Both the position numbers and the translations under genes were made by a program. Below the pieces are notes generated by a model. It was not told the origin of the DNA. It saw nothing but the letters and a program-made list of their open reading frames with translations, and made no database searches. 44,363 nucleotides of DNA from DTU032 sp964346175 (GTDB taxonomy: Bacteria; Bacillota; Clostridia; Saccharofermentanales; DTU023). The DNA lies in the NCBI GenBank assembly GCA_964346175.1, contig CAYFTG010000013.1, positions 1 to 44,363 of the forward strand, read 5' to 3'. Positions 24,385 to 32,552 of this stretch are shown piece by piece; position 1 is the first letter of the stretch, and each line of letters starts with the position of its first letter.

Positions 24385-25143
24385 ATGATTAGGCTTAAGT
24401 CTCCGGAAGAAATTGATCGAATGCGTCGTGCCGGCGCGGTCGTCGCAGCCGTCTTCGAAAAGATAGCTCCTCTGATGCAACCCGGCGTGACAACGTACGA
24501 GATCGATCGTGTCGCACACGAAGAGATTGAAAGACACGGTGCCATTCCTTCATTTCTGGATTATCCCGGAGAGTTTTCGTCTTTTCCTGCAGCTACTTGT
24601 ATCTCAATAGATTCCGAAGTAGTGCACGGCATCCCCTCACGGGAGCGCTTCCTGGAAGACGGCATGATAGTATCTGTCGATGTCGGAGCATATCTCGATG
24701 AGATGCATGGAGACGCGGCTCGCACCTACTTAATAGGTGAGGTTGACCCCGAGATCCGCAAGTTAGTAGAAGAGACCGAAAAGTCTTTTTGGAAGGGCTT
24801 TGAACAGGCGAAAATCGGCAATCGCATCGGCGATATTTCGCATGCGGTTGAAGCACATGTCAAACCGTTCGGCTTTGGTGTGATCGAAGTTTTGACCGGC
24901 CACGGCGTCGGTTATGACTTGCACGAAGATCCCAGTCTCCCGAACTTCGGCAGAAAAGGACGCGGAGTCCGCCTGGCAGCAGGCATGACTCTGGCACTTG
25001 AACCGATGATTACCTTGGGCTCACCGAGAGTACAATTGGAACAGGATGGCTGGACCTTTGTGACTCGTGATGGAAAAGCGGCCTCGCACTATGAGAACAC
25101 TTTTGCCATTACAGAGCAAGGACCGATTATTCTTACAGCATGA
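24385..25143 (+). CDS. map: methionine aminopeptidase, type I
   Basis: Removes the starting methionine from new proteins. The five metal ligands are all present: D99, D110, H173, E206 and E237, and the substrate histidine H81 lies in VVHGIPS. It is 252 residues with no N-terminal zinc-finger extension. It starts 4 nt after adk and overlaps the next gene by 4 nt. Confidence 0.97.
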   Translation: MIRLKSPEEIDRMRRAGAVVAAVFEKIAPLMQPGVTTYEIDRVAHEEIERHGAIPSFLDYPGEFSSFPAATCISIDSEVVHGIPSRERFLEDGMIVSVDVGAYLDEMHGDAARTYLIGEVDPEIRKLVEETEKSFWKGFEQAKIGNRIGDISHAVEAHVKPFGFGVIEVLTGHGVGYDLHEDPSLPNFGRKGRGVRLAAGMTLALEPMITLGSPRVQLEQDGWTFVTRDGKAASHYENTFAITEQGPIILTA

Positions 25144-25451
25144 AACAGGCACGCTGCCCGCAGCAGCAAAGGAAAATTAGAGTAGGTAGCGCGGTTCAAG
25201 TTACTCATGGTCATGATCGGGGACGTATCTATCTCGTCCTGAGGCAAGATAAAGAGCAAGTAGTTCTCAGTGATGGAGCATATCGCCCCTTCGCTAAAAC
25301 GAAAGCAAAGAACCTTAAACACTTGCGACACCGTGCCGATCTGATTGAGAAGAAGCAGCTTTGGGAAGATCTGGACGCCCTGAGCCCGGACCGCGAAAAA
25401 GATATTTATATTAGACGACTGCTAAAGCAAGCGACTGACAATAAGAATTGA
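25140..25451 (+). CDS. KOW-domain RNA-binding protein (L14e-like)
   Basis: A 103-residue basic protein with an N-terminal KOW-type motif (IRVGSAVQVTHGHDRGRIYL). Genes of this kind sit between map and infA in many Clostridia and are described as KOW-domain RNA-binding or ribosomal L14e-like proteins; the function is not established. It shares an ATGA overlap with map, so co-translation is likely. The C-terminal half is charged and helical. Confidence 0.82.
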   Translation: MKQARCPQQQRKIRVGSAVQVTHGHDRGRIYLVLRQDKEQVVLSDGAYRPFAKTKAKNLKHLRHRADLIEKKQLWEDLDALSPDREKDIYIRRLLKQATDNKN

Positions 25452-25485
25452 TTTGCAATTTTTATTCTACTTAGAAAGGATGATG

Positions 25486-25704
25486 ATGGCTAAAGAAGAA
25501 GCAATTGAAGTTAAAGGCGTAGTTACAGAAACAATGCCAAATGCTGTTTTCCGTGTTGAACTGGAAAATGGGCATGAAGTGATAGCACACATCTCCGGGA
25601 AGCTGAGAAAGAATTATATTAAGATTCTAACCGGCGATCATGTAACGGTAGAATTATCTCCTTATGATCTTACCCGTGGGCGTATCATTTGGCGATCAAA
25701 ATAG
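25486..25704 (+). CDS. infA: translation initiation factor IF-1
   Basis: OB-fold factor that occupies the A site during initiation. I start it at ATG 25486, which gives the canonical 72 residues (MAKEEAIEVKGVVTETMPNA). AGAAAGGA lies just before a run of three in-frame ATGs (25480, 25483, 25486), so a start one or two codons earlier is possible. The frame stays open further upstream, but that part does not match the family. Confidence 0.97.
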   Translation: MAKEEAIEVKGVVTETMPNAVFRVELENGHEVIAHISGKLRKNYIKILTGDHVTVELSPYDLTRGRIIWRSK

Positions 25705-25716
25705 ACGTAATATACA

Positions 25717-25742
25717 AACCGTGAACCTTGTCATACACGGTT
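25717..25742. promoter_or_regulatory. inverted repeat overlapping the rpmJ promoter
   Basis: AACCGTG (25717-25723) and CACGGTT (25736-25742) form a 7-bp inverted repeat with a 12-nt centre. The -35 box TTGTCA is in the centre and the right arm enters the spacer. No T-run follows, so it is less likely a terminator for infA than an operator. Confidence 0.4.
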
Positions 25743-25756
25743 AAATGTGATAAAAT
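25728..25756 (+). promoter_or_regulatory. promoter for the alpha operon (rpmJ-rpsM-rpsK-rpsD-rpoA-rplQ)
   Basis: TTGTCA (25728-25733), a 17-nt spacer and TAAAAT (25751-25756), a strong sigma-A-type match in the 94-nt gap between infA and rpmJ. A small leader hairpin (GTGCCG with CGGTAC) follows just before the rpmJ ribosome binding site. Confidence 0.7.
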
Positions 25757-25798
25757 TTTTCGGTGTGCCGTTTGTGCGGTACGCGAAAGGAGAACATT

Positions 25799-25912
25799 AT
25801 GAAAGTAAGACCTTCAGTAAAACCAATATGCGAAAAATGCCGTGTCGTAAAGAGACGTGGCCGTGTGATGGTAATTTGTTCTGATCCTAAGCATAAGCAA
25901 CGACAGGGCTAG
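25799..25912 (+). CDS. rpmJ: 50S ribosomal protein L36, zinc form
   Basis: 37-residue ribosomal protein starting MKVRPSVKPICEKC. The zinc ligands C11, C14, C27 and H32 are all present. AAAGGAG lies ahead of the ATG. It is the first gene after the internal promoter and is followed by a 128-nt spacer before rpsM. Confidence 0.97.
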   Translation: MKVRPSVKPICEKCRVVKRRGRVMVICSDPKHKQRQG

Positions 25913-25926
25913 TTCCTGTTATTATA

Positions 25927-25985
25927 GACAGTTATTTATTTTGAGACGACACGACGACGGATGCGGCTGCGACAGTAAACTGTCG
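25927..25985 (+). promoter_or_regulatory. competing hairpins in the rpsM leader
   Basis: CGACAG (25970-25975) pairs with CTGTCG (25980-25985) around a TAAA loop. A second copy of the left arm, GACAGTT (25927-25933), can pair instead with AACTGTC (25978-25984). The two cannot form together, which is the form of a two-state control element in the spacer before rpsM. Confidence 0.45.
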
Positions 25986-26040
25986 AAATCCAAATTCGTG
26001 TTTAAGCGATAAAAAACATTCGAAAGCATGGAGGTATCGA

Positions 26041-26406
26041 ATGGCACGTATTGCCGGGGTAGATTTACCCAATGAAAAACGCGTAGAGATCGGCCTGACT
26101 TCCATTTATGGAATTGGCAGGACACGATCGAATGAGATTCTCGCTAAAGCAGAAGTTGATCCTAACACAAGAGTTAAGGATCTGAGCGACAGTGAGATCA
26201 CCCGCATCAGAGAAACTATTGATAGTGATTATGAGGTTGAGGGCGATTTGCGTCGCAGCACCGCAATGAATATCAAGCGCTTGACGGAAATTGGTTCCTA
26301 TAGAGGACGCCGTCATCGCATGAATTTGCCGGTTCGCGGACAACGCACAAAGACCAACGCTCGTACCCGCAAGGGAAGCAGACGCAGAATGGCGAAAAAG
26401 AGATAA
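26041..26406 (+). CDS. rpsM: 30S ribosomal protein S13
   Basis: 30S head protein bridging to L5. It is 121 residues, starting MARIAGVDLPNEKRVEIGLT, with a basic C-terminal tail (GQRTKTNARTRKGSRRRMAK). GGAGG lies ahead of the start. The 128-nt upstream spacer holds alternative hairpins. Confidence 0.98.
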   Translation: MARIAGVDLPNEKRVEIGLTSIYGIGRTRSNEILAKAEVDPNTRVKDLSDSEITRIRETIDSDYEVEGDLRRSTAMNIKRLTEIGSYRGRRHRMNLPVRGQRTKTNARTRKGSRRRMAKKR

Positions 26407-26420
26407 GGAGGACGAGATAA

Positions 26421-26816
26421 ATGGCTAAAGCAAAAAGAACTACAAGAACCAGACGCCGCGATCGCAAGAACGTTCTACACGGCGCTGCGCATATTCATTC
26501 GTCCTTCAATAATACGATTGTGACGATAGCGGACTTACAAGGAAATGTTATTTCCTGGTCCAGTGCAGGTGCTCAGGGCATGAAAGGCTCACGTAAGGGC
26601 ACACCCTTCGCTGCTCAGTTAGCAGGCGAAGCCGCTGCACGCAAAGCTGTTGAACACGGCATGCAGGACGTAGACGTATATGTGCGCGGTCCCGGATCAG
26701 GACGTGAGTCCGCTATCAGGGCACTGGCCACAGGCGGCTTGAATGTAACCATGATTAAAGACGTTACACCGATTCCGCACAACGGTTGCAGACCGCCCAA
26801 GAGAAGAAGAGGCTAG
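26421..26816 (+). CDS. rpsK: 30S ribosomal protein S11
   Basis: 30S platform protein near the E site. It is 131 residues. The signatures HIHSSFNNTIVTIADLQGN and the C-terminal DVTPIPHNGCRPPKRRRG are standard. AAGGAGG precedes the ATG. Confidence 0.98.
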   Translation: MAKAKRTTRTRRRDRKNVLHGAAHIHSSFNNTIVTIADLQGNVISWSSAGAQGMKGSRKGTPFAAQLAGEAAARKAVEHGMQDVDVYVRGPGSGRESAIRALATGGLNVTMIKDVTPIPHNGCRPPKRRRG

Positions 26817-26827
26817 AGGGGTATATT

Positions 26828-27409
26828 ATGGCAAGAGATAGATCACCAATTTTGAAGCGTTGTCGTACGCTTGAACTTGCGCCCCAGACATTGGGCATTA
26901 ATAAGAAATCAAAACGCAATCCCCGTAGATCTCGCCGTAAAGAGAGCGAGTACGGAAGACAGCTGAAAGCGAAACAGAAAGCTAAATTCGTTTATGGTGT
27001 CATGGAAAAGCAATTCCGTAGTACTTTTGGCCGTGCAGCAAAAATGCCCGGCAAGAGCGGTGAAAACCTGATGAAACTACTTGAGCTGAGACTGGACAAT
27101 GTTGTGTACCGTTTAGGTTTCGCCAGCACTCGCGCTCATGCTCGCCAGCTTGTCAATCACGGTCACTTTAACCTGAATGGCAGACGTGCAAGTATTCCTT
27201 CAATGACAGTATCACCCGGTGATGAGATTTCAGTACGTGAAAACTCTCGTTCACTTCAGCCCTTCCAGGAACTGCCTAACGTTATCGTTCCTGACTGGCT
27301 CAGTGCAGATCCCGGCAACCTCAAGGGCAGCGTTATGCGAGTACCTGAGCGTGATGAGATAGACGTGGATGTAGAAGAAACATTAATCGTTGAGCTCTAC
27401 TCCAGATAA
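26828..27409 (+). CDS. rpsD: 30S ribosomal protein S4
   Basis: Primary 16S rRNA-binding protein and, in several bacteria, the autogenous repressor of the alpha operon. I start it at ATG 26828 after AGAGGGG, giving 193 residues beginning MARDRSPILKRC; an earlier in-frame ATG (26786) lies inside rpsK. The S4 RNA-binding domain is clear (LELRLDNVVYRLGFASTRAH). It has only one N-terminal cysteine, so it is the non-zinc form. Confidence 0.97.
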   Translation: MARDRSPILKRCRTLELAPQTLGINKKSKRNPRRSRRKESEYGRQLKAKQKAKFVYGVMEKQFRSTFGRAAKMPGKSGENLMKLLELRLDNVVYRLGFASTRAHARQLVNHGHFNLNGRRASIPSMTVSPGDEISVRENSRSLQPFQELPNVIVPDWLSADPGNLKGSVMRVPERDEIDVDVEETLIVELYSR

Positions 27410-27435
27410 TTAGTTTAGATTACAGGAGGCTTTCC

Positions 27436-28383
27436 ATGATCGAAGCAAGAAATACAATCGTTGAATATAAAAAGCATTCGGAAGATGGTTCCTATGGCCT
27501 CTTTGTTGCGGAGCCGCTGGAACGCGGTTACGGCACGACCTTAGGGAACGCCCTGAGGCGTGTGCTTTTGTCATCACTGCAAGGTTCAGCTGTTACCGCA
27601 ATTCGCATAGAAAATGTCTACCAAGAGTTCTCCACCATTCCGGGCGTGATTGAAGATGTCACAGAGATTATCCTCAACGTAAAAGAAATCCGCGCCAGAA
27701 TGCGTGTGGACGGACCGAAGACGGTATATATCAGCACAGAAGAAGGCTTCTCCGGGCCGGTGACTGCCGGTGACATTATCCGCGACGATGAAGTCGAGAT
27801 AGTAAACCCTGATCTGGTCATTGCCAACCTCAATGGTGAAGGACGTTTGTTTATGGAACTGACGTTTAATAACGGCATTGGCTACAGGAGTGCAGAAGAT
27901 AATAAGATCGATAACTCACCAATTGGCGTGATTCCGGTTGACTCAATATTCACACCGGTCAATAAGGTCAAGTATTCAGTCACAGACACTCGTGTCGGAC
28001 AGGTAACTGACTATGACAAATTGACACTTGAGGTGTGGACGGACGGGTCGATCAAAGCCAATGAAGCTCTGTCACAGGCTTCGAAGATTCTGACTGAACA
28101 TCTGAATCTTTTCTCTTCCATCTCCGACGCTGAAGTGGTCGCTGATGACAGAGTAGAGGAAGCGGCAATTGAGGACAGCGTCGAAGAAGATTACATGATC
28201 CCGATTGAAGATCTCAACTTCTCAGTGCGTACGTATAATTGTCTGAAACGTGCCAATATGAATACTGTGGCTGATATGATTGCTCGAAGCAGAGAGGACA
28301 TGATGAAAGTCCGCAACCTGGGCAAGAAGTCCATGGAAGAAGTAGATGAAAAGCTTGCGAGTATTGGCCTGGAGCTTAGATAA
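27436..28383 (+). CDS. rpoA: DNA-directed RNA polymerase alpha subunit
   Basis: Dimerising platform for RNA polymerase assembly. The 315 residues comprise the N-terminal domain (GYGTTLGNALRRVLLSSLQG near 29-48) and, after a flexible acidic linker near 235-245, the C-terminal domain that contacts UP elements and activators (LNFSVRTYNCLKRANMNTV and NLGKKSMEEVDEKLASIGL). ACAGGAGG precedes the ATG. Confidence 0.98.
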   Translation: MIEARNTIVEYKKHSEDGSYGLFVAEPLERGYGTTLGNALRRVLLSSLQGSAVTAIRIENVYQEFSTIPGVIEDVTEIILNVKEIRARMRVDGPKTVYISTEEGFSGPVTAGDIIRDDEVEIVNPDLVIANLNGEGRLFMELTFNNGIGYRSAEDNKIDNSPIGVIPVDSIFTPVNKVKYSVTDTRVGQVTDYDKLTLEVWTDGSIKANEALSQASKILTEHLNLFSSISDAEVVADDRVEEAAIEDSVEEDYMIPIEDLNFSVRTYNCLKRANMNTVADMIARSREDMMKVRNLGKKSMEEVDEKLASIGLELR

Positions 28384-28415
28384 AATAATTACTTAACAAA
28401 CAGGAGGGTATGATT

Positions 28416-28940
28416 ATGCCTGGATATAGAAAACTTGGCCGCACTTCCAGTCAGCGTAAAGCACTTTTGCGTGGATTGGTAACCTCATTGATAGTGAATG
28501 GCAAAGTTAAGACAACGGAAGCAAAGGCCAAAGAAGTTCGTAAACTGGCCGAAAAAGCTATTACCTTAGCTGTCAAAGAGTACACTAACTTTACAGTCAA
28601 GACAGTTACAGTGTCAGCGGCTAAACTGGACGGTAAAGGTCGCAAGATTTTGCAGACTGCAACATCGAAAAACGATCGCGTTTACGATGTAGTTGATCGT
28701 GAAATGACGACTAAAGAAGTTGAAGTAGACTTACCTTCACGTCTGGCAGCTCGTAGGAAATTGCTTACTATTTTGGAAGATACGTACAACAGTGAGGGCG
28801 AACGTATTAAGCCCGTAAATTATCTTTTCAGCAATGTAGCCCCGCGCTATGAAGGCAAACCCGGCGGCTATACGCGAATGACAAAGATTGGACCGAGGCG
28901 CGGAGATGCCGCACCGATGGTCTTGTTGGAACTTGTTTAA
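28416..28940 (+). CDS. rplQ: 50S ribosomal protein L17 with an internal insertion
   Basis: Exit-tunnel-side 50S protein. The start MPGYRKLGRTSSQRKALLRG and the end APRYEGKPGGYTRMTKIGPR are standard, but the protein is 174 residues against 113-120 in E. coli and Bacillus. The extra part is about residues 52-108, between the two conserved halves. Longer L17 forms occur in other Clostridia. I use ATG 28416, 8 nt after GGAGGG; ATG 28410 is too close to it. Confidence 0.96.
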   Translation: MPGYRKLGRTSSQRKALLRGLVTSLIVNGKVKTTEAKAKEVRKLAEKAITLAVKEYTNFTVKTVTVSAAKLDGKGRKILQTATSKNDRVYDVVDREMTTKEVEVDLPSRLAARRKLLTILEDTYNSEGERIKPVNYLFSNVAPRYEGKPGGYTRMTKIGPRRGDAAPMVLLELV

Positions 28941-28946
28941 AATGTT

Positions 28947-28980
28947 AAAGAGGCTGTGTGACTAACGCGGCCTCTTTTCT
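28947..28980 (+). terminator. rho-independent terminator after rplQ
   Basis: An 8-bp stem AAAGAGGC (28947-28954) with GCCTCTTT (28970-28977), extendable by three inner pairs, is followed by a short T-run. It ends the ribosomal transcript just before the ECF transporter genes. Confidence 0.8.
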
Positions 28981-28995
28981 AGAAAGCATTTGTTC

Positions 28996-30807
28996 ATGGA
29001 CCCGATCTTAGAATTTGATCGCGTTTCTTTTTATTATGATACGGACGTTGATAGCGAGCCTACTGTCAATGACGTATCATTTTCACTGCCTCGAGGTCAA
29101 CATTTAGCCATTCTCGGAGCCAACGGTTCCGGCAAGTCAACCATAGCCCGACTCATGAATGGCTTACTTTTGCCTGACCAAGGTACAGTTACTGTTGCCG
29201 GTCACGATACTACAGACGACAATCTGATCTATGAGATCCGTCGTCAGTGTGGCATGGTCTTCCAAAATCCCGACAATCAGATCATTGAATCCTCAGTCGC
29301 TTTGGATGTAGCTTTTGGCCCGTCCAATTTCGGTGTGGCAAGAGAAGAAATTGATCGACGTGTCGACGAAGCCCTGGGCTTGACCGGGCTGTCTGATCTG
29401 CGTGATCGAGCTCCACATGAGCTATCGGGAGGGCAGAAACAAAAACTGGCTATTGCAGGTGTCTTGGCGATGCAACCTTCTTGCATAATCCTAGACGAAG
29501 CGACGTCAATGCTCGATCCTGTCTCACGGGCTGAATTGATGCAGCTGATCATCAGATTGCGTGAAGAGGAAGGCCTTTCCATTGTTCAGATTACGCATTA
29601 TATGGAAGAAGCCTTAGCAGCTGATTATATTTTGCTCTTATCTGAAGGCAGCATCGTCAGAAGTGGCACGCCCCAGGAGATATTCAGCCGGCCGCACGAG
29701 TTGCGCGAGCTGAAACTTGATGTTCCCCCTTTTATCGAGATTACCCAAAACATTAAGAGGATTTTTTGTAATGAGATCGAGCCCGACGCCATCATAGATG
29801 TAAAAGAGGCTGCCGGGCATGTCAGAGATGTACTTGAGGAAGCTAGGGAGCAAGAGTTTTCTACAGACATTTTACTCGATGAGCAACAGCGCTTGGAACG
29901 ACGGATTAAGGCGGGGCAGCGGCGACGTCCGGACGAAAAAGGGACTGTTGTACAGATTAATGATCTTTCCTTTACCTATGACGATAACCCGCTACAGAAG
30001 GTAACTGCTTTGCACAATGTGACGATGGACAGCAGTCGAGGAGAAATCCTGGGAATTGTCGGCGCCACGGGCTCCGGAAAATCTACTTTGGCACAACATC
30101 TTAATGGACTGATCCGACCCGAGCAAAAAGGTAAAGTTTTAGTATTGTCCTTAGATTTGTCTGAGAAGAAAAATGTTCGGCAGATCAGGCGTCTGGTGGG
30201 GCTGCTGTTCCAGTATCCCGAAGACCAGCTTTTCGAGGAGACCGTCGCGCTCGACATCGCTTTCGGCCCGAAAGAGTTGAAATTCTCACACGAGGATCTG
30301 GTGACTAACGTGGAGCGCGCCGCAGAAATCAGCGGGGTCTCTCACCTCATGGAGCGCTCTCCGTTTGAGCTGTCCGGCGGTGAACAGAGACGAGTGGCTA
30401 TTGCGGGTGTTTTAGCTTTAGATCCTGAAATTCTGATTATGGACGAGCCGAGTGCCGGTCTCGACCCGGAAGGCCGCGAAGGCATCCTCCGAGATTTAAG
30501 AGAATTTTCAGAAGATGGGAAAACAATCGTCTTAATCTCACACGATATGGAGGCGGTAGCACGCACCGCGGACCGCTTACTGATAATGAGTGAGGGCAAA
30601 GTACTCGCCTTCGCTTCACCGGAAGAAATCTTCTCCAACGAGGAACTGCTTAGCCAAGCCAGCTTAAGCCTGCCGGCTACAGTAGAGTTCTTAAATATCC
30701 TGAAAGCGGATTATCCCGAGCTTCTGACAAACGCCTATTCGTCCGAAGAAGGGCTCTATGCTGTTTTGACTGCTTATTTGGATAGCCTACCGGAAGGTGG
30801 AAGATAA
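28996..30807 (+). CDS. fused EcfA1-EcfA2 ATPase of an ECF transporter
   Basis: Energising ATPases of an energy-coupling factor transporter, usually two separate proteins of about 280 residues, here joined in one of about 603. The first domain has GANGSGKST (about 41-49), LSGGQKQKLAIAG and IILDEATSMLDP and resembles EcfA1. The second has GATGSGKST (about 355), LSGGEQRRVAIAG and ILIMDEPSAGLDP and resembles EcfA2 (QHLNGLIRP). A charged linker of about 80 residues (240-320) joins them. Both domains look catalytically complete. No stop or frameshift lies between them. ATG 28996 is used; TTG 28990 is an alternative. It overlaps ecfT by one base. No substrate-binding S component is in the window. 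Confidence 0.92.
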   Translation: MDPILEFDRVSFYYDTDVDSEPTVNDVSFSLPRGQHLAILGANGSGKSTIARLMNGLLLPDQGTVTVAGHDTTDDNLIYEIRRQCGMVFQNPDNQIIESSVALDVAFGPSNFGVAREEIDRRVDEALGLTGLSDLRDRAPHELSGGQKQKLAIAGVLAMQPSCIILDEATSMLDPVSRAELMQLIIRLREEEGLSIVQITHYMEEALAADYILLLSEGSIVRSGTPQEIFSRPHELRELKLDVPPFIEITQNIKRIFCNEIEPDAIIDVKEAAGHVRDVLEEAREQEFSTDILLDEQQRLERRIKAGQRRRPDEKGTVVQINDLSFTYDDNPLQKVTALHNVTMDSSRGEILGIVGATGSGKSTLAQHLNGLIRPEQKGKVLVLSLDLSEKKNVRQIRRLVGLLFQYPEDQLFEETVALDIAFGPKELKFSHEDLVTNVERAAEISGVSHLMERSPFELSGGEQRRVAIAGVLALDPEILIMDEPSAGLDPEGREGILRDLREFSEDGKTIVLISHDMEAVARTADRLLIMSEGKVLAFASPEEIFSNEELLSQASLSLPATVEFLNILKADYPELLTNAYSSEEGLYAVLTAYLDSLPEGGR

Positions 30808-31634
30808 TGTCCAGTATCTCACTTCTTGGTAGAACCTTCGCCGCTGACTCACTCTTGCACCACCTAAACAGTAGTGTAAAATTAGTCGCAGCCATCGCCA
30901 TGATGGTCGTCGTCCTGATGTCCCAGCATCCCTATATCCTCCTGCTCATGACGCTCCTGACCCTGCTCTTGATTAAACTCTCTAAGCTGCCTTTCAGCCT
31001 AGTCATAAAAAGCGTTCGTCCCATTTTATTCATCATTATCTTCGCCTTCCTCATTCACGTCTTGAGTGGACAAGGCGAGGCAATCGTGTCATTTTGGGTT
31101 TTTAATATCAGCCTGGAAGGCATTGTTACTGGGGCGTTAACAGCTCTCAGAATAACTTTGCTAGTCATAAATACTTCCTTATTTATGACTTTAACAACTC
31201 CACCGACCGCCTTGGCGGACGGGGTCGAGCGTTTGCTTTCTCCGTTGCGCTATCTGCGCTTTCCGGTACATGAATTCGCCATGATGATGTCAATTGCCCT
31301 ACGTTTTGTACCGACACTGCTCGAAGAAGCAAACAAACTGATGAAAGCACAATCTTCGCGCGGAGCCTCCTACGATACAGGAAATTTTGTTTCCAAAATC
31401 CGCGGCATGGTGAGTATCCTGGTGCCGCTTTTCATCTCCAGCTTTCGCCGGGCAGAGGATCTGGCTACCGCGATGGAGGCGCGCTGTTATCAGGGTGAAG
31501 CGGGCAGGACTCGCAAGAGCGCCACTCGCCTCGGCTGGCGTGAGTATTCATTACTGGCTGTGATCGTTGTCTTACTTGTGCTGGTAATTGTGGTCCAACC
31601 ACATTTACCGAGCTTAAGCTGGTTTAGAATATGA
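30807..31634 (+). CDS. ecfT: ECF transporter transmembrane subunit EcfT
   Basis: Membrane scaffold that couples the ATPases to exchangeable S components for vitamins or metal ions. It is 275 residues, with hydrophobic segments near 25-58, 70-88, 105-130 and 248-270. The two coupling motifs appear as SSRGAS (183-188) and EARCYQG (224-230), matching the Ala/Ser-Arg-Gly elements that contact the ATPase grooves. It is coupled by overlaps to ecfA and truA. Confidence 0.93.
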   Translation: MSSISLLGRTFAADSLLHHLNSSVKLVAAIAMMVVVLMSQHPYILLLMTLLTLLLIKLSKLPFSLVIKSVRPILFIIIFAFLIHVLSGQGEAIVSFWVFNISLEGIVTGALTALRITLLVINTSLFMTLTTPPTALADGVERLLSPLRYLRFPVHEFAMMMSIALRFVPTLLEEANKLMKAQSSRGASYDTGNFVSKIRGMVSILVPLFISSFRRAEDLATAMEARCYQGEAGRTRKSATRLGWREYSLLAVIVVLLVLVIVVQPHLPSLSWFRI

Positions 31635-32443
31635 TGATGAAAAAAACCGAGCATCTCCATATAGCCATCTCTTGTGAATACCTGGGTGTAGATTTCTGCG
31701 GTTGGCAACGTCAAGAGAATGCACATGCAGTACAGGCCGAGCTGGAAGACGCTTGGTTTGAACTTAGCTCTGAGCGGATTGTCCTCATAGGTAGTAGTAG
31801 GACTGATTCCGGAGTCTCGGCCCGGAGGCACATTTCATCCTTTCGCACAGCAAGCAGCATTCCTGTGGAGCGGATACCCTTGGCCTGGAATACAAAACTT
31901 TCTCCGGGAGTTGCGGTGCGGGAAGCCAGGATCGTCACCGATGAATTTGATCCCCGTTTCGATGCACTGGGTAAGGAATACACCTACTCCTTTTATCGGA
32001 GTAAGACGCGTCCTGTCATTGAGCGCTTCCAATCCCATCACGTCCCGCAAAAACTCGACATCCAAGCAATGCAAGCAGCGGCTGAGTCCTTTCTGGGCGA
32101 ACACGATTTCACTGCACTGATGGATCAGGGCAGCCCTTCCCCCAGACCCCGTCGCACGCTCTATTCTCTGCTTCTGGAAGAGGCCGGTCCCTTTCTCCAT
32201 TTGCGTGTGATTGGCGATGGCTTTCTCTATCATATGGTGAGGATTCTGGCCGGCACGCTCCTCTATGTGGGCTTGGGGAAAATTGCAGCTGCGGATATTC
32301 CGGAGATGTTGCAGACCAGGGAGCGCAAGGTAATGGGACCGACGCTGTCTGCTTCAGGTTTGACCCTGGAGCGGGTTTTTTATAAAGAGGAATTATTTGG
32401 CTGTGATCGCTGGCAGTACTGCGACTGGCAAGCAGAAGACTGA
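31631..32443 (+). CDS. truA: tRNA pseudouridine synthase A
   Basis: Converts uridine to pseudouridine at positions 38-40 of the tRNA anticodon arm. It is 270 residues. The catalytic aspartate is D59 in SRTDSGVSA, a slight variant of the usual GRTDAGVHA. The downstream YHMVRILAGTLLYVGLGK stretch is typical. Three ATGs in a row begin the gene and overlap the ecfT stop by 4 nt. In many Firmicutes rplM and rpsI follow truA; here they do not. Confidence 0.95.
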   Translation: MMMKKTEHLHIAISCEYLGVDFCGWQRQENAHAVQAELEDAWFELSSERIVLIGSSRTDSGVSARRHISSFRTASSIPVERIPLAWNTKLSPGVAVREARIVTDEFDPRFDALGKEYTYSFYRSKTRPVIERFQSHHVPQKLDIQAMQAAAESFLGEHDFTALMDQGSPSPRPRRTLYSLLLEEAGPFLHLRVIGDGFLYHMVRILAGTLLYVGLGKIAAADIPEMLQTRERKVMGPTLSASGLTLERVFYKEELFGCDRWQYCDWQAED

Positions 32444-32471
32444 GTGCAAAGATTACGAGTCTTAAGTATAT

Positions 32472-32500
32472 TTGCAAACGAAGATAAGTGATAGTAAAGT
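32472..32500 (+). promoter_or_regulatory. possible promoter for nicotinate phosphoribosyltransferase
   Basis: TTGCAA (32472-32477), a 17-nt spacer and TAAAGT (32495-32500) lie in the 106-nt gap after truA. Each box matches the consensus at four of six positions. Confidence 0.4.
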
Positions 32501-32552
32501 CGAACTAAGGATTAGCTAAAAAACCGTAAGAACGGCTGGAAAGAAGGGGTTG

